This document shows positions 35,461 to 43,491 of a stretch of 64,000 nt of DNA, in pieces. Both the position numbers and the translations under genes were made by a program. The stretch comes from Microbacterium nymphoidis (lineage in GTDB: Bacteria > Actinomycetota > Actinomycetes > Actinomycetales > Microbacteriaceae). The number at the start of each line of letters is the position of its first letter. Position 1 is the first letter of the stretch. The notes under the pieces were generated by a model. The model was not told where the DNA came from. It saw only the letters and a list, made by a program, of their open reading frames with translations, and searched no databases. The DNA is taken from positions 310,001 through 374,000 of the forward strand of contig NZ_JAJNOD010000001.1 in assembly GCF_021044885.1 (NCBI RefSeq), in the 5' to 3' direction.

Positions 35461-36016
35461 GGGGGTCGCGGAAGTCGAACTCGGGGTCCGTGAGCGGCGG
35501 CACCTCCGGATCCTCTTCGGGAGCCGGCGCCCGCTCCGGTGCGGTCGGCGGCGCGATGTCGGGATCGCGCTCGGGGACCTCCTCCGGGTGGGTGGCGGGG
35601 CTACGCAGCGGATCACTCCGGCTGGGCTCGGCCTCCCGCTCACTGCCGGCCTCGCCGTGCAGGCCGTCGTCCGTGCCGGGCAGCTGATCATCGGTGTCCG
35701 CCTCGGGCGGGGGTGATTGCCCGCCGCCGCTGTCGTCGTCCGCCGTCCGATCGGTGCGTGAGGGCTTGACGTTCGGGGGGAGCAACCCCTGGTCTGCGAC
35801 ATCCCTCACGCTCCCGGTGTTGGTATCGGCCCCGGTGTTGGTGTTGGTTCCGGTGTTGGTGTCGGTCGCCGTGTCGGTGTTGGTGTTGGTGTTGGTGTTG
35901 GTGTTGGTCGCCGTGTCGGTGTCGGTGTCGGTGTCGGCCTCGCCGGCTTGTCTCCGGTCCGTGCGGGAGGGGTGAACGTTCGGAGGCAGCAGGCCTTCGT
36001 CGTAGATCTCGCTCAT
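35435..36016 (-). CDS. Hypothetical low-complexity protein with duplicated LLPPNV motif
   Basis: A 193-aa hydrophilic protein with no signal or membrane segment. It carries two copies of a short motif, [14 protein letters not shown] at about residues 8-21 and [14 protein letters not shown] at about 74-87. Between them lies a run of Asp-Thr and Asn-Thr pairs encoded by a near-perfect hexamer-like repeat. The C-terminal half is rich in Pro, Glu and Asp. The start 36016 has GGAAGGA upstream, supporting real translation. I do not recognise it. It may be an unstructured linker or scaffold. Confidence 0.7.
   Translation of the reverse strand: MSEIYDEGLLPPNVHPSRTDRRQAGEADTDTDTDTATNTNTNTNTNTDTATDTNTGTNTNTGADTNTGSVRDVADQGLLPPNVKPSRTDRTADDDSGGGQSPPPEADTDDQLPGTDDGLHGEAGSEREAEPSRSDPLRSPATHPEEVPERDPDIAPPTAPERAPAPEEDPEVPPLTDPEFDFRDPQRPQGTPM
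35814..35937. repeat. GTGTTG/GTGTCG hexamer array inside low-complexity gene
   Basis: About 20 units of GTGTTG or GTGTCG, with a few GCC or TCC interruptions. On the minus strand they encode alternating Asn/Asp and Thr. Unit length keeps the reading frame on expansion. Confidence 0.9.
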
Positions 36017-36111
36017 GATGTGCTTCCTTCCGTTCATCTCAGCGTCATGCCGCCACATGTGCGCCGCTACAGGGTTGACAAGGGCCCGCATCGCCGTCCG
36101 GATCGGCGACA

Positions 36112-37530
36112 TCACCGTCCCAGCACCAAGGAGACGATCCCGAAGGCGCCCGCCGCGCACATGATCACCGCCGTGCCCCAGCCGAGGATCCGGGCCGCCC
36201 ACCCGTTGCGATGCTCGCCCATCAGCCGCCGATCGCCGGTGATGAGCATCAGCACGATGATGAACGGACCCGCGGCGATGCCGTTGATGATGGCGGACAG
36301 CACAAGCAATCCAATGGGATCCACCCCGATCACCGAGAGCGCGACCGCGACGGTCAGACCCACCAGCAGAAGGGCGTAGAAGGTGCGCGCCTGGTGTGGC
36401 TTGCGGTCCAGGCTCCACGGCCTGCCGAGGAGCGCAGCGAAGCCCGCGGCGCCGGAAGCGGCCAGTACGGGGACGGCGAGCATCCCGGATCCGATGAAGC
36501 CGATCGCGAACAGGGCGAAGGCGAAGTCTCCCGCAATGGGCTGCAGCGCGCTGGCCGCGGCCTGGGCCGAGTCGACCTTCTGATGGTGCACGCCCAGCGT
36601 CGCGGCTGCCGAGACCACGATGGCGAACATGATGGCGACCGAGAAGAGCATGCCGATGATGACGTCGATCCGGCCGAGCCAGAGTGCCCGGCGTGCTCCG
36701 GCCGGTGACTGGTCGTCGAGGGTCAGCGGCTTCGCGGATCCCCTGCGCTGTCCGCGTCCGCGAGATCGTGCGTCCGAGCGCAGCATCTCTTCACGTTCCT
36801 CGGTCTGCCAGAAGAACATGTACGGGCTGATCGTGGTGCCGAGCACCGCCACCACAAGACCCAGATACCGGGGCTCCCACTCGAAGCCGCGACCGAGCAG
36901 CCCGCCGAGGACATCGTCCCAGTCGACCGACGCCACGATCACGACGCCGACATAGGCGAAGAGCACCAGGCACAGCCATCTGAAGATGCGCGAGATCCAC
37001 GCGAACGAGCCGCGCACCACCACGAAGCCGATCACCACCCCCGCGATCAGCGACCACAGCGGCGCCGGACCGGCGTGGAGCAGGCTCATGCCTTCGCCGA
37101 TGGCCACGAGATCCGCCGCCGCATTGACGCTGTTGGCCACCAGCAGTGCAGCCAGCAGCACGGCGATCCACGTGCGGGCACCGCGCTGGAACCGGCGACG
37201 GATCAGTGCTCCGAACGAATCCCCGGTGGCCAGCGTCATCCGCTCGCAGGCCTCCTGCACGACGATCATGAGGGGAAGGGTGAGCGGCACGGTCCACAGC
37301 AGGCCGGTGCCGTACAGGGCGCCGGACTGCGCGTACGTGGCGATTCCGGAAGGGTCGTCGTCGGCGGCCCCCGTGACGATGCCGGGCCCCACCGCCCGCA
37401 GAGCGCGGCGGACGCCGCCGCCGCTGTCGCCACCACGCCCTGCGGGCTGCTGATCACCCTCTGCAGACGAGGGATCCCGTTGCGGAGGGGGAGAGCTCAA
37501 TCGTCCTGGACCTCCCACCGTCCGCTCCAC
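36112..37530 (-). CDS. Nramp-like divalent cation transporter, atypical motifs
   Basis: A 472-aa membrane protein with about 11 segments and the overall Nramp (SLC11) layout. [19 protein letters not shown] near residue 50 is the first helix, where canonical Nramp has DPGN; here it is DPSG. The sixth helix has [11 protein letters not shown] where canonical proteins have MPHN. The metal-binding Asn and Met are therefore missing, as in divergent Nramp-related clades that include magnesium transporters, so the ion is uncertain. The N-terminal 40 residues are a polar extension. The ATG at 37530 overlaps the FHA-like gene by 34 bases. Confidence 0.85.
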   Translation of the reverse strand: MERTVGGPGRLSSPPPQRDPSSAEGDQQPAGRGGDSGGGVRRALRAVGPGIVTGAADDDPSGIATYAQSGALYGTGLLWTVPLTLPLMIVVQEACERMTLATGDSFGALIRRRFQRGARTWIAVLLAALLVANSVNAAADLVAIGEGMSLLHAGPAPLWSLIAGVVIGFVVVRGSFAWISRIFRWLCLVLFAYVGVVIVASVDWDDVLGGLLGRGFEWEPRYLGLVVAVLGTTISPYMFFWQTEEREEMLRSDARSRGRGQRRGSAKPLTLDDQSPAGARRALWLGRIDVIIGMLFSVAIMFAIVVSAAATLGVHHQKVDSAQAAASALQPIAGDFAFALFAIGFIGSGMLAVPVLAASGAAGFAALLGRPWSLDRKPHQARTFYALLLVGLTVAVALSVIGVDPIGLLVLSAIINGIAAGPFIIVLMLITGDRRLMGEHRNGWAARILGWGTAVIMCAAGAFGIVSLVLGR

Positions 37531-38144
37531 TCCGGGTTGTCTCGGTCGCTGTAGTCGGGGCGCGCGGGCTGGGGTGGCTGGTCCGACAGCTCACCGCCTA
37601 CGCGACCTCCGAACGGCCGGCCGTGATCGGCGAACTCCGCCCGCATGAACACGAACCGCCAGGGCCCGGCCGTGAACCGGGCCCCGGTGCGGAGCACCTC
37701 GCTGCGTTCGCCCGGGGGTGAGCCCGCCACATCGGTGGCGGCTGCCGCGGGATTGGCGTTCATCTCGCCCGCGCCGTGGAGGACCAGGACATATTCGTCC
37801 CGGTCGTCGTGGGTGATCGTGGCGTGCAGTGCGTCGATCCCCGGAAGAACCAGGTCACATCCCGTCGCCGCTCCGATGCGCACCTCGTCCTTGGTGAGGG
37901 CGAACGTGAACCTCTCGGTCTCATCGGTGACGAGCAGGCGGGGCTCACCCGCACCCCACGTGGAATGCGTCGTGGTGGGCGTGGGATTGGCGTCCGCGTT
38001 CGCCGGCATCTCCCGCATTCCGGTGTAGGGGACGTGAGCCTGTTCCGGCTCGTCGGGAACGGCCGTCGCCGGGTCGGGGCGGGCCTCGCCGGATGTGTCC
38101 TCCATCGCCCCGCCCCCCTCGCGATCAGGCGTGCTGGCGCTCAT
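37497..38144 (-). CDS. FHA-like domain protein
   Basis: A 215-aa cytoplasmic protein. Residues 1 to about 60 are polar and acidic; then a beta-rich domain FALTKDEVRIGAATGCDLVL...DALHATITHDDRD follows, with the RIG and H-A-T-I positions of the forkhead-associated fold. The Ser/Asn that normally contacts phosphothreonine is not obvious (LHATI in place of SRxHA), so binding is uncertain. The start at 38144 has GGGGAGG upstream and overlaps the PfpI gene by 20 bases; the 3' end overlaps the Nramp-like gene. The three genes are one operon. Confidence 0.68.
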   Translation of the reverse strand: MSASTPDREGGGAMEDTSGEARPDPATAVPDEPEQAHVPYTGMREMPANADANPTPTTTHSTWGAGEPRLLVTDETERFTFALTKDEVRIGAATGCDLVLPGIDALHATITHDDRDEYVLVLHGAGEMNANPAAAATDVAGSPPGERSEVLRTGARFTAGPWRFVFMRAEFADHGRPFGGRVGGELSDQPPQPARPDYSDRDNPEWSGRWEVQDD

Positions 38145-38673
38145 GCTCACCCTCCCCGATCTCTTCGACGAGCTTCGCGTTGAACGCGGGAAGATCATCC
38201 GGCGTCCGGCTGGAGACCAGCCCCTGGTCCACCACGACCTCCTCGTCCACCCAGTCCGCACCCGCATTGCGCAGATCAGTCTGCAGACTCGGATAGCTCG
38301 TCATCCGCCGTCCGTCCACGACCCCGGCCTCGACGAGCAGCCAGCCACCGTGGCAGATGACGCCGGCCGGCTTGTGCTCGGCAAACATGTCGCGAGCGAA
38401 CGCCACCGCCTCGCTGTCCATGCGGAGGTGATCAGCGTTCACGACCCCTCCCGGAAGCACCAGTGCGTCGAAGGAATCCGCGCTCACCTGACCGAGCACA
38501 TGATCCACCGGCTGCTCGTGACCGTTCTTGCCGGTGATGGAACCTGCGGCCGGGGCGAGCATGACGGCGCTGGCACCCGCCGCGGTGACGGCCGCCCACG
38601 GGCTGGTGAGCTCACTGTCCTCGAACCCGTCGGTCGCGACGAACGCGATGCGCTTTCCCTGCAGTTTCGACAT
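38125..38673 (-). CDS. DJ-1/PfpI family protein
   Basis: A 182-aa protein of the PfpI/YhbO type. The nucleophile Cys lies in VICHGGWLL near residue 111, after the family's LVLPGGVVNADHLR segment, and a Glu in GFEDSEL near residue 18 completes the active-site pair. Relatives are stress proteins described as proteases, deglycases or glyoxalases. The start is 38673 with GAGGAGAAG upstream. It is first of an operon with the FHA-like and Nramp-like genes, suggesting an oxidative or carbonyl stress response. Confidence 0.9.
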   Translation of the reverse strand: MSKLQGKRIAFVATDGFEDSELTSPWAAVTAAGASAVMLAPAAGSITGKNGHEQPVDHVLGQVSADSFDALVLPGGVVNADHLRMDSEAVAFARDMFAEHKPAGVICHGGWLLVEAGVVDGRRMTSYPSLQTDLRNAGADWVDEEVVVDQGLVSSRTPDDLPAFNAKLVEEIGEGEHERQHA

Positions 38674-38844
38674 GACTTCTCCTCTCATTGGACTCGTCAT
38701 CCCTCCACGGTGCCGACGCGGGAAGCGAGCATGAAGGGGATGGCACCGCGCATCACGATGTGCTAAACCCGCGGCTTCACTCCCGGCATAAGCGAGGATG
38801 GAGGCAGGCGGCGTGGCCGCCGTGCAGATCAGCGCGGAGGAATC

Positions 38845-40131
38845 ATGACAACGGGATCTCCCCAGCACGACGTCGACATCCCGCGCCCCACGGCAGCCCA
38901 GCTGCGGTGGCAGCGCGCCGGGAGCGGCGTCTTCTTCCACTTCGGGGTCAACACCTTCGGAGACCGGGAATGGAGCGATGGCACACTGCCTGCGGCGTCC
39001 TTCGTGCCGGAGCAGCTGGATGTCGGCCAGTGGCTGGACGCTGCCCAGCTCGCCGGGGCGCGTTACGTCGTGCTCACGGCGAAGCACCACGACGGGTTCT
39101 GCCTCTGGCCCACCAGCACCACCGACTACTCCGTGGCATCCTCACCCTGGCGCGGCGGCGCCGGAGACGTGGTGGGTGAACTCGCGAATGCCTGCCGTGA
39201 GCGTGGGGTCGGCTTCGGCGTGTACCTCTCACCGTGGGATCGGCATGCGCCCGAGTATGCGGATCCTGATCGTTATGACGACCTGTATGCCGCCCAGCTG
39301 ACGGAACTGCTCACCGGCTACGGCGATCTCGTCGAGGTGTGGTTCGACGGTGCTGGGTCCGAGGGGCGCACGTATGACTGGCCGCGGTTCATGCGGCTGG
39401 TGGCGGAGCATCAGCCGGAAGCGATGGTGTTCAACATGGGTGCACCGACCATCCGCTGGGTGGGCAACGAGGACGGCCTGGCCACTGATCCCGTGAAGTA
39501 TGTGGCCGATGCCGTGCCGCTCAGCCAGTACGTGGCAGGCGAAGCCCCGCTCGCGGTGCCGCGATATCTCCCGCCCGAGTGCGACGTGTCGATCCGTCGC
39601 GGCTGGTTCTGGCATCCGGATGAGAGCCCGAAGTCGGTGGCGCACCTTCTCGCTATTCACCAGGCATCGGTGCAGCTCGGCGCGAACCTGCTCCTGAACC
39701 TGCCGCCGGATCGAAGCGGGCGTATCGACGCGGCGGATCTGGCTCGACTCGCGGAGTACCGCGCGGAGCTGGACTTGCGGTTCGGGCGGCCGGTACCGGC
39801 TCGCCTCCACCACCGAGGTGACGGGGTGTGGGAGGCGGAACTCGCCGAGAGCGTGGCGATCGGCCACGTCGAGTTGCGCGAGCGTCTGGAGGAGGGGCAG
39901 CGGGTGCTTCACCACCGCATCACGGTTGCGGGCGAGGTGCTGGCGTCGGGCCACACGATCGGCGTGCGGCGCGTTCATCGTGTGCCGGTGTGCGAGACGC
40001 GGACGCTCACGGTCACGCTCACCGGGGGTGGAGAGCTGGAGGCGGTGGTCGTGCACCCGGCTGCGGACACCCGTGCGGAGCCGATGCTTCCGCCGGACTA
40101 CGCGGCGTCCAGGGAGGTTCCCGATCACTAA
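38845..40131 (+). CDS. Alpha-L-fucosidase, GH29 (second copy)
   Basis: A 428-aa cytoplasmic GH29 enzyme with the GH29-B-like pattern FFHFGVNTF near residue 33, TAKHHDGFCLW near 80 and a nucleophile Asp168 in VEVWFDGAGSEG. GH29-B enzymes prefer alpha-1,3/1,4-linked fucose in branched glycans. It differs clearly from the GH29 protein at 6112, so the two probably have different linkages as targets. The start is ATG 38845 with GGAGGA upstream. A GntR gene follows; the fucose-oxidation and importer genes lie further downstream on the opposite strand. Confidence 0.92.
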   Translation: MTTGSPQHDVDIPRPTAAQLRWQRAGSGVFFHFGVNTFGDREWSDGTLPAASFVPEQLDVGQWLDAAQLAGARYVVLTAKHHDGFCLWPTSTTDYSVASSPWRGGAGDVVGELANACRERGVGFGVYLSPWDRHAPEYADPDRYDDLYAAQLTELLTGYGDLVEVWFDGAGSEGRTYDWPRFMRLVAEHQPEAMVFNMGAPTIRWVGNEDGLATDPVKYVADAVPLSQYVAGEAPLAVPRYLPPECDVSIRRGWFWHPDESPKSVAHLLAIHQASVQLGANLLLNLPPDRSGRIDAADLARLAEYRAELDLRFGRPVPARLHHRGDGVWEAELAESVAIGHVELRERLEEGQRVLHHRITVAGEVLASGHTIGVRRVHRVPVCETRTLTVTLTGGGELEAVVVHPAADTRAEPMLPPDYAASREVPDH

Positions 40132-40152
40132 ACTTCCGCAGACACCGCCGTA

Positions 40153-40206
40153 TTACCGATAATCGATTACACTGAGCCTGTTCGTTAGCGATTGTCGATT
40201 GCCGTA
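40153..40206 (+). promoter_or_regulatory. Putative GntR operators upstream of its own gene
   Basis: TTACCGATAATCGATTA at 40153-40169 contains the perfect palindrome TAATCGATTA (40160-40169). A second related site, GCGATTGTCGATTGC, lies at 40188-40202. The 17-bp motif occurs again in opposite orientation at 48715-48731, before the ABC importer operon, with one mismatch. Autoregulation by the GntR protein is inferred. Confidence 0.65.
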
Positions 40207-40219
40207 ATAGGATCACGCC

Positions 40220-40903
40220 ATGCCCGATGCCCTGGATGCCGTACCCGAGATTCGTCGTGGTCTGCTCTCCGACCAGATCTACGACTTGCTCAAGCAGATG
40301 ATCAAGGGTGGAACGCTGGCGCCCGGGGAGCAGCTGGTCGAATCCGGTCTCGCGAAGAAGCTGCAGGTGAGCCAGGCGCCGGTGCGCGAGGCTCTGAAGC
40401 GACTGACTCACGACGGCCTCGTCTCCCACGTACGCCACCAGGGATCGTTCGTTGCGACGTACTCGGACGAGGAGATCGAGCAGGCGCGCGTCGCCCGCGC
40501 CGAACTGGAGACGCTTGCCGGACGCCTCACGGCGGGACGGCTGAGTTCTGAGACCCGCGAGCACCTATCGGGGCTGATCGCGCAGATGCACGACGCCGCA
40601 GAGGCACGGGAGCTCGGCCGATTCCGCGAGCTCGACTTCACCTTCCACCGCGCGGTGATCGAGGCCAGCCGTAATGTGTACCTGCCACGGATGTGGGACA
40701 TCATCGAACCGAGCCTGCGCTCGCTGCATCTGCTGGGCGATCCGGATTTCGTCGGCGACTGGGGAATGGTCGCCGACTGGCACGACGAGCTGCTCGCGGT
40801 GCTCGACGCCGGCGACCCTGACGCGGCGGCCGCGCTGTTTCGGGCGCACGCCGCGGGGACGCTGCGCGACATGATCGCCGGAGGGCCCGATCCGCAGGAC
40901 TGA
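40220..40903 (+). CDS. GntR family transcriptional regulator (FadR/FCD type)
   Basis: A 227-aa regulator. The winged helix covers residues about 12-78 with ESGLAKKLQVSQAPVREALKRL as the recognition part. The C-terminal FCD domain has the metal-ligand pattern with His in FTFHRAVIE near residue 138 and later His in ADWHDELL and FRAHAAG. FCD regulators usually sense small organic or sugar acids, fitting a product of L-fucose oxidation such as fuconate. The start is ATG 40220. Palindromic sites directly upstream, and one before the importer, are its probable operators. Confidence 0.92.
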   Translation: MPDALDAVPEIRRGLLSDQIYDLLKQMIKGGTLAPGEQLVESGLAKKLQVSQAPVREALKRLTHDGLVSHVRHQGSFVATYSDEEIEQARVARAELETLAGRLTAGRLSSETREHLSGLIAQMHDAAEARELGRFRELDFTFHRAVIEASRNVYLPRMWDIIEPSLRSLHLLGDPDFVGDWGMVADWHDELLAVLDAGDPDAAAALFRAHAAGTLRDMIAGGPDPQD

Positions 40904-40953
40904 CCGAAGCGGTCGGGCCCGTCGTTACACTGCGTGGTCGCGGGAGCGCCGCC

Positions 40954-41793
40954 TCAGAACCCGTAGAGCATCCGGGCGGTAGCGCCCCAGAACCCGTCGG
41001 CGTCCGCAGCGTCCTCACCCCAGGCCCGCGCCGTCACGGCGACGATCACCTCGTGCGGAGCGACCCGGGCGGACATGGGCCAGTCGCTGCCGAACAGCAG
41101 ACGGTGATCTCCGAAGCACCGTCGCGCGTGCGTGACGATTCCGCGCAGCCGTTCGTCGGCCGTGTGCCCGGCTCCGACGTGCCGGATCACCCCAGAAACC
41201 TTCGCATGCGCGTTCGGGTGGGAGGCGTAGTCGGCGAGGGCCCGATTCCAGTTCGTGTCCGCCTCACCGAAGCCGAGCCCCACGTGGCAGAGGATCGTCG
41301 GCAGCTCGGGGTGACGCGCGACGAGCGCGGCGGCCGCGGGAAGCTGATCCGGTCGAAGCAGGAGCTCCAGCACGAGACCATGTTCTGCCAGGCCCTCTGC
41401 GAGTGGCTCGACGCCGGGCACATCGGACAGATCGCTGCGCGCCGAAGTCGCCGCGAGCCGTACGCCGGCGAGCCGGCGCCATCGCGGCTGCAGGACCCCC
41501 GCCCAGCCGTCCGGGCCGGGTTCGTACTGGCCGACGAGGCGCATCGGGCGCGTGGCGGTCGCGGCCTCGTCCTCCAGCCAGGTGAACTCCCGCAGGGTGT
41601 TGGCCGCCTGGACCGCCACCGCCCCCGTGCCGGTGACGTCGGCGCGTTCGAGATCCGCGGCGAGGACCCGGCGCGCAAGCCCCAGTTCTGCCCGGAACCA
41701 GGGAAGGGGCACCTCATCGACATCCCAGAGATGGACGTGCGCATCCAGGTGCGCTGCAGGGGAATGGCGAGGGGGCACGGCGGCGTCAGACAC
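40954..41793 (-). CDS. Amidohydrolase family 2 protein, L-fuconolactonase-like
   Basis: A 279-aa metal-dependent hydrolase of the COG3618 type. DAHVHLWD near residue 15 carries the first ligand pair, CHVGLGF near 175 the next His, and GSDWPMS near 240 the final Asp. This family includes L-fucono-1,5-lactonase and other sugar lactonases, matching the adjacent aldo/keto reductase that would make the lactone. The start is GTG 41793, which overlaps the reductase stop by eight bases. It is the last gene of the minus-strand operon. Confidence 0.87.
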   Translation of the reverse strand: MSDAAVPPRHSPAAHLDAHVHLWDVDEVPLPWFRAELGLARRVLAADLERADVTGTGAVAVQAANTLREFTWLEDEAATATRPMRLVGQYEPGPDGWAGVLQPRWRRLAGVRLAATSARSDLSDVPGVEPLAEGLAEHGLVLELLLRPDQLPAAAALVARHPELPTILCHVGLGFGEADTNWNRALADYASHPNAHAKVSGVIRHVGAGHTADERLRGIVTHARRCFGDHRLLFGSDWPMSARVAPHEVIVAVTARAWGEDAADADGFWGATARMLYGF

Positions 41794-42727
41794 GGGAGAG
41801 CTGCTCCCAGAGCGGATCCGGCACAGCGGCTTCGCTGTTGCGGACGAAGGCGTCCACCTCGTGCGGGGTCCGCGCCCCCACGACCACCGCGTCGACGCCG
41901 TCGAGGCGCAGGGCGTACTGCACCGCTGCATCGGCGATGCTCACGCCGGCGTCCGCGGCGAGCGCGGCCATCCGGCGCGCCCGCTCCTGCATCGGTGCGG
42001 GAGCCTCCCGGTAGTCGAAGTACGGTGAGCCGACCGGATCGACCAGGATCCCGGAGTTGAACACCCCCGCCGCGATCACACCGATCCCGCGCTCACGCGC
42101 AGCGGGCAGCAGCTCGCGCTGCCCGCTGTGGTCGAGCAGCGTCGTCCGGCCGGCGATCATGATCACGTCCGGATCGCTCTCGCGGACGAACCGGGTGAGC
42201 GGGTCCGGCCACACCATGCCCACACCGATCGCGCGGACCACGCCCTCCGCACGAAGCCGGTCCAGCACGGGCATGGCCGTGCGCAGAGCCGCGTCGACGT
42301 CCGCGGGGTCATGGAGGTACAGCAGGTCGATCCGGTCAGTGCCGAGCCGGCGGAGGCTGCCCTCGAGGCTGCGCAGGATGCCGTCGCCACTGAGATCCGG
42401 GCCCGTCGACGCGCCGACGGTGCCCAGGGGTGCCGGTTCGCCATCGGCGGTGAGGATCTCGCGGCCCACTTTCGTGGCGATGCAGACCCGATCGCGGGGA
42501 ACTCCTGCGAGCGCGTGCCCGAGGCGGCGCTCGCTCTCCCCGGCACCGTAGTGTGGCGCGGTGTCGAAGAACCGGACTCCGCGATCGAGCGCGCGCGCCA
42601 CGGTGGCGTCGCACTGCTGGTCATCCACCGTGGAGAAGAGGTTGCCGAACGGCGCGCAGCCGAGGCCGACGACGGTGGCGTCGTCGGCCTCGGTGCGCAG
42701 CGGCATCAGCGCTGGGCGGAACGCCAT
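41786..42727 (-). CDS. Aldo/keto reductase, L-fucose dehydrogenase-like
   Basis: A 313-aa AKR-fold oxidoreductase. The catalytic tetrad is visible: Asp in FFDTAPHYG, Tyr in HYGAGESERRLG, Lys in IATKVGRE and His in LLYLHDPADVD. Sequence features match the D-threo-aldose 1-dehydrogenase group, which oxidises L-fucose to L-fuconolactone with NAD(P). The neighbouring lactonase and fucosidase support this. The start is 42727, overlapping the RraA-type gene by 22 bases. Confidence 0.87.
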   Translation of the reverse strand: MAFRPALMPLRTEADDATVVGLGCAPFGNLFSTVDDQQCDATVARALDRGVRFFDTAPHYGAGESERRLGHALAGVPRDRVCIATKVGREILTADGEPAPLGTVGASTGPDLSGDGILRSLEGSLRRLGTDRIDLLYLHDPADVDAALRTAMPVLDRLRAEGVVRAIGVGMVWPDPLTRFVRESDPDVIMIAGRTTLLDHSGQRELLPAARERGIGVIAAGVFNSGILVDPVGSPYFDYREAPAPMQERARRMAALAADAGVSIADAAVQYALRLDGVDAVVVGARTPHEVDAFVRNSEAAVPDPLWEQLSRV

Positions 42728-43491
42728 GTCTCGTACTCCTGACGGCTGTCGGGGGTGAGGGGGTAGTAGTCACTCAGGCGCGCACCCTCGTCGAGGCGCA
42801 TGCGGCTGAAGCTCTCCCACTCCTCGTGATCCACCGCGTCCTCGGCGACGGCGGACACCATCGCCTGCGGCACGATCACTGCGCCGTCGTCGTCGGCGAC
42901 CACGACGTCGCCGGGCAGGCACAGCACCCCGCCGACGGCCACGGGCACATCGAACGCCCACGGGAACAGCTCCGACTGGGAGGCGTAGTGGGGGGTGACA
43001 CCCGTTGACCACACGGGAAGTCCGATGTCGGCGATCTTCCCGGAGTCCCGGATACGCCCGTCCACCACCATTCCCACGCCTCCCCGGCGCTGGAAGTAGC
43101 GCGCCAGGATGTCGCCCACGCACCCGGAGTGCGCGCTGCCGTAGGCCTGGACCACGAGCACATCGTCAGGCTGGATGCTCTCCAGCACCTTCCACAGCGC
43201 GGTGTGCTTCTCGACGTACTCCTGACCGAGGCCCGAGGCGAGATCCTCGCGCTGGGGCATGAACTGGAGCGTCACGGCGTTGCCGACGATCCGCTGACCG
43301 GTGCGCAGCGGGCGGGGCCCTTCGACGAACGAGTGCCGGATGCCGAGACCGTGCAGCTTTGCGCATGCGGTGGCGGCCGAGACCCGCTCCAGGGACGCCA
43401 GAGTGTCGGCATCCGCGCGCTGGAACTCGGGCCCGCGAACGGGAAGCTGGAACTCGGGGCGGATGAGGGCGGCGGTGTCGGTCATGATCAT
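42706..43491 (-). CDS. RraA-like protein (dimethylmenaquinone methyltransferase fold)
   Basis: A 261-aa protein of the RraA/HMG-aldolase family. YGSAHSGCVGDILARYF followed by VVDGRIRDSGKI gives the G-x20-R-D signature of family members that act as metal-dependent aldolases or decarboxylases. In a fucose-oxidation cluster it could cleave a 2-keto-3-deoxy sugar acid to pyruvate and lactaldehyde; that is inference, and no separate aldolase gene is present. The start is ATG 43491, overlapping the previous stop (ATGA); ATG 43485 is possible. Confidence 0.82.
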   Translation of the reverse strand: MIMTDTAALIRPEFQLPVRGPEFQRADADTLASLERVSAATACAKLHGLGIRHSFVEGPRPLRTGQRIVGNAVTLQFMPQREDLASGLGQEYVEKHTALWKVLESIQPDDVLVVQAYGSAHSGCVGDILARYFQRRGGVGMVVDGRIRDSGKIADIGLPVWSTGVTPHYASQSELFPWAFDVPVAVGGVLCLPGDVVVADDDGAVIVPQAMVSAVAEDAVDHEEWESFSRMRLDEGARLSDYYPLTPDSRQEYETWRSAQR

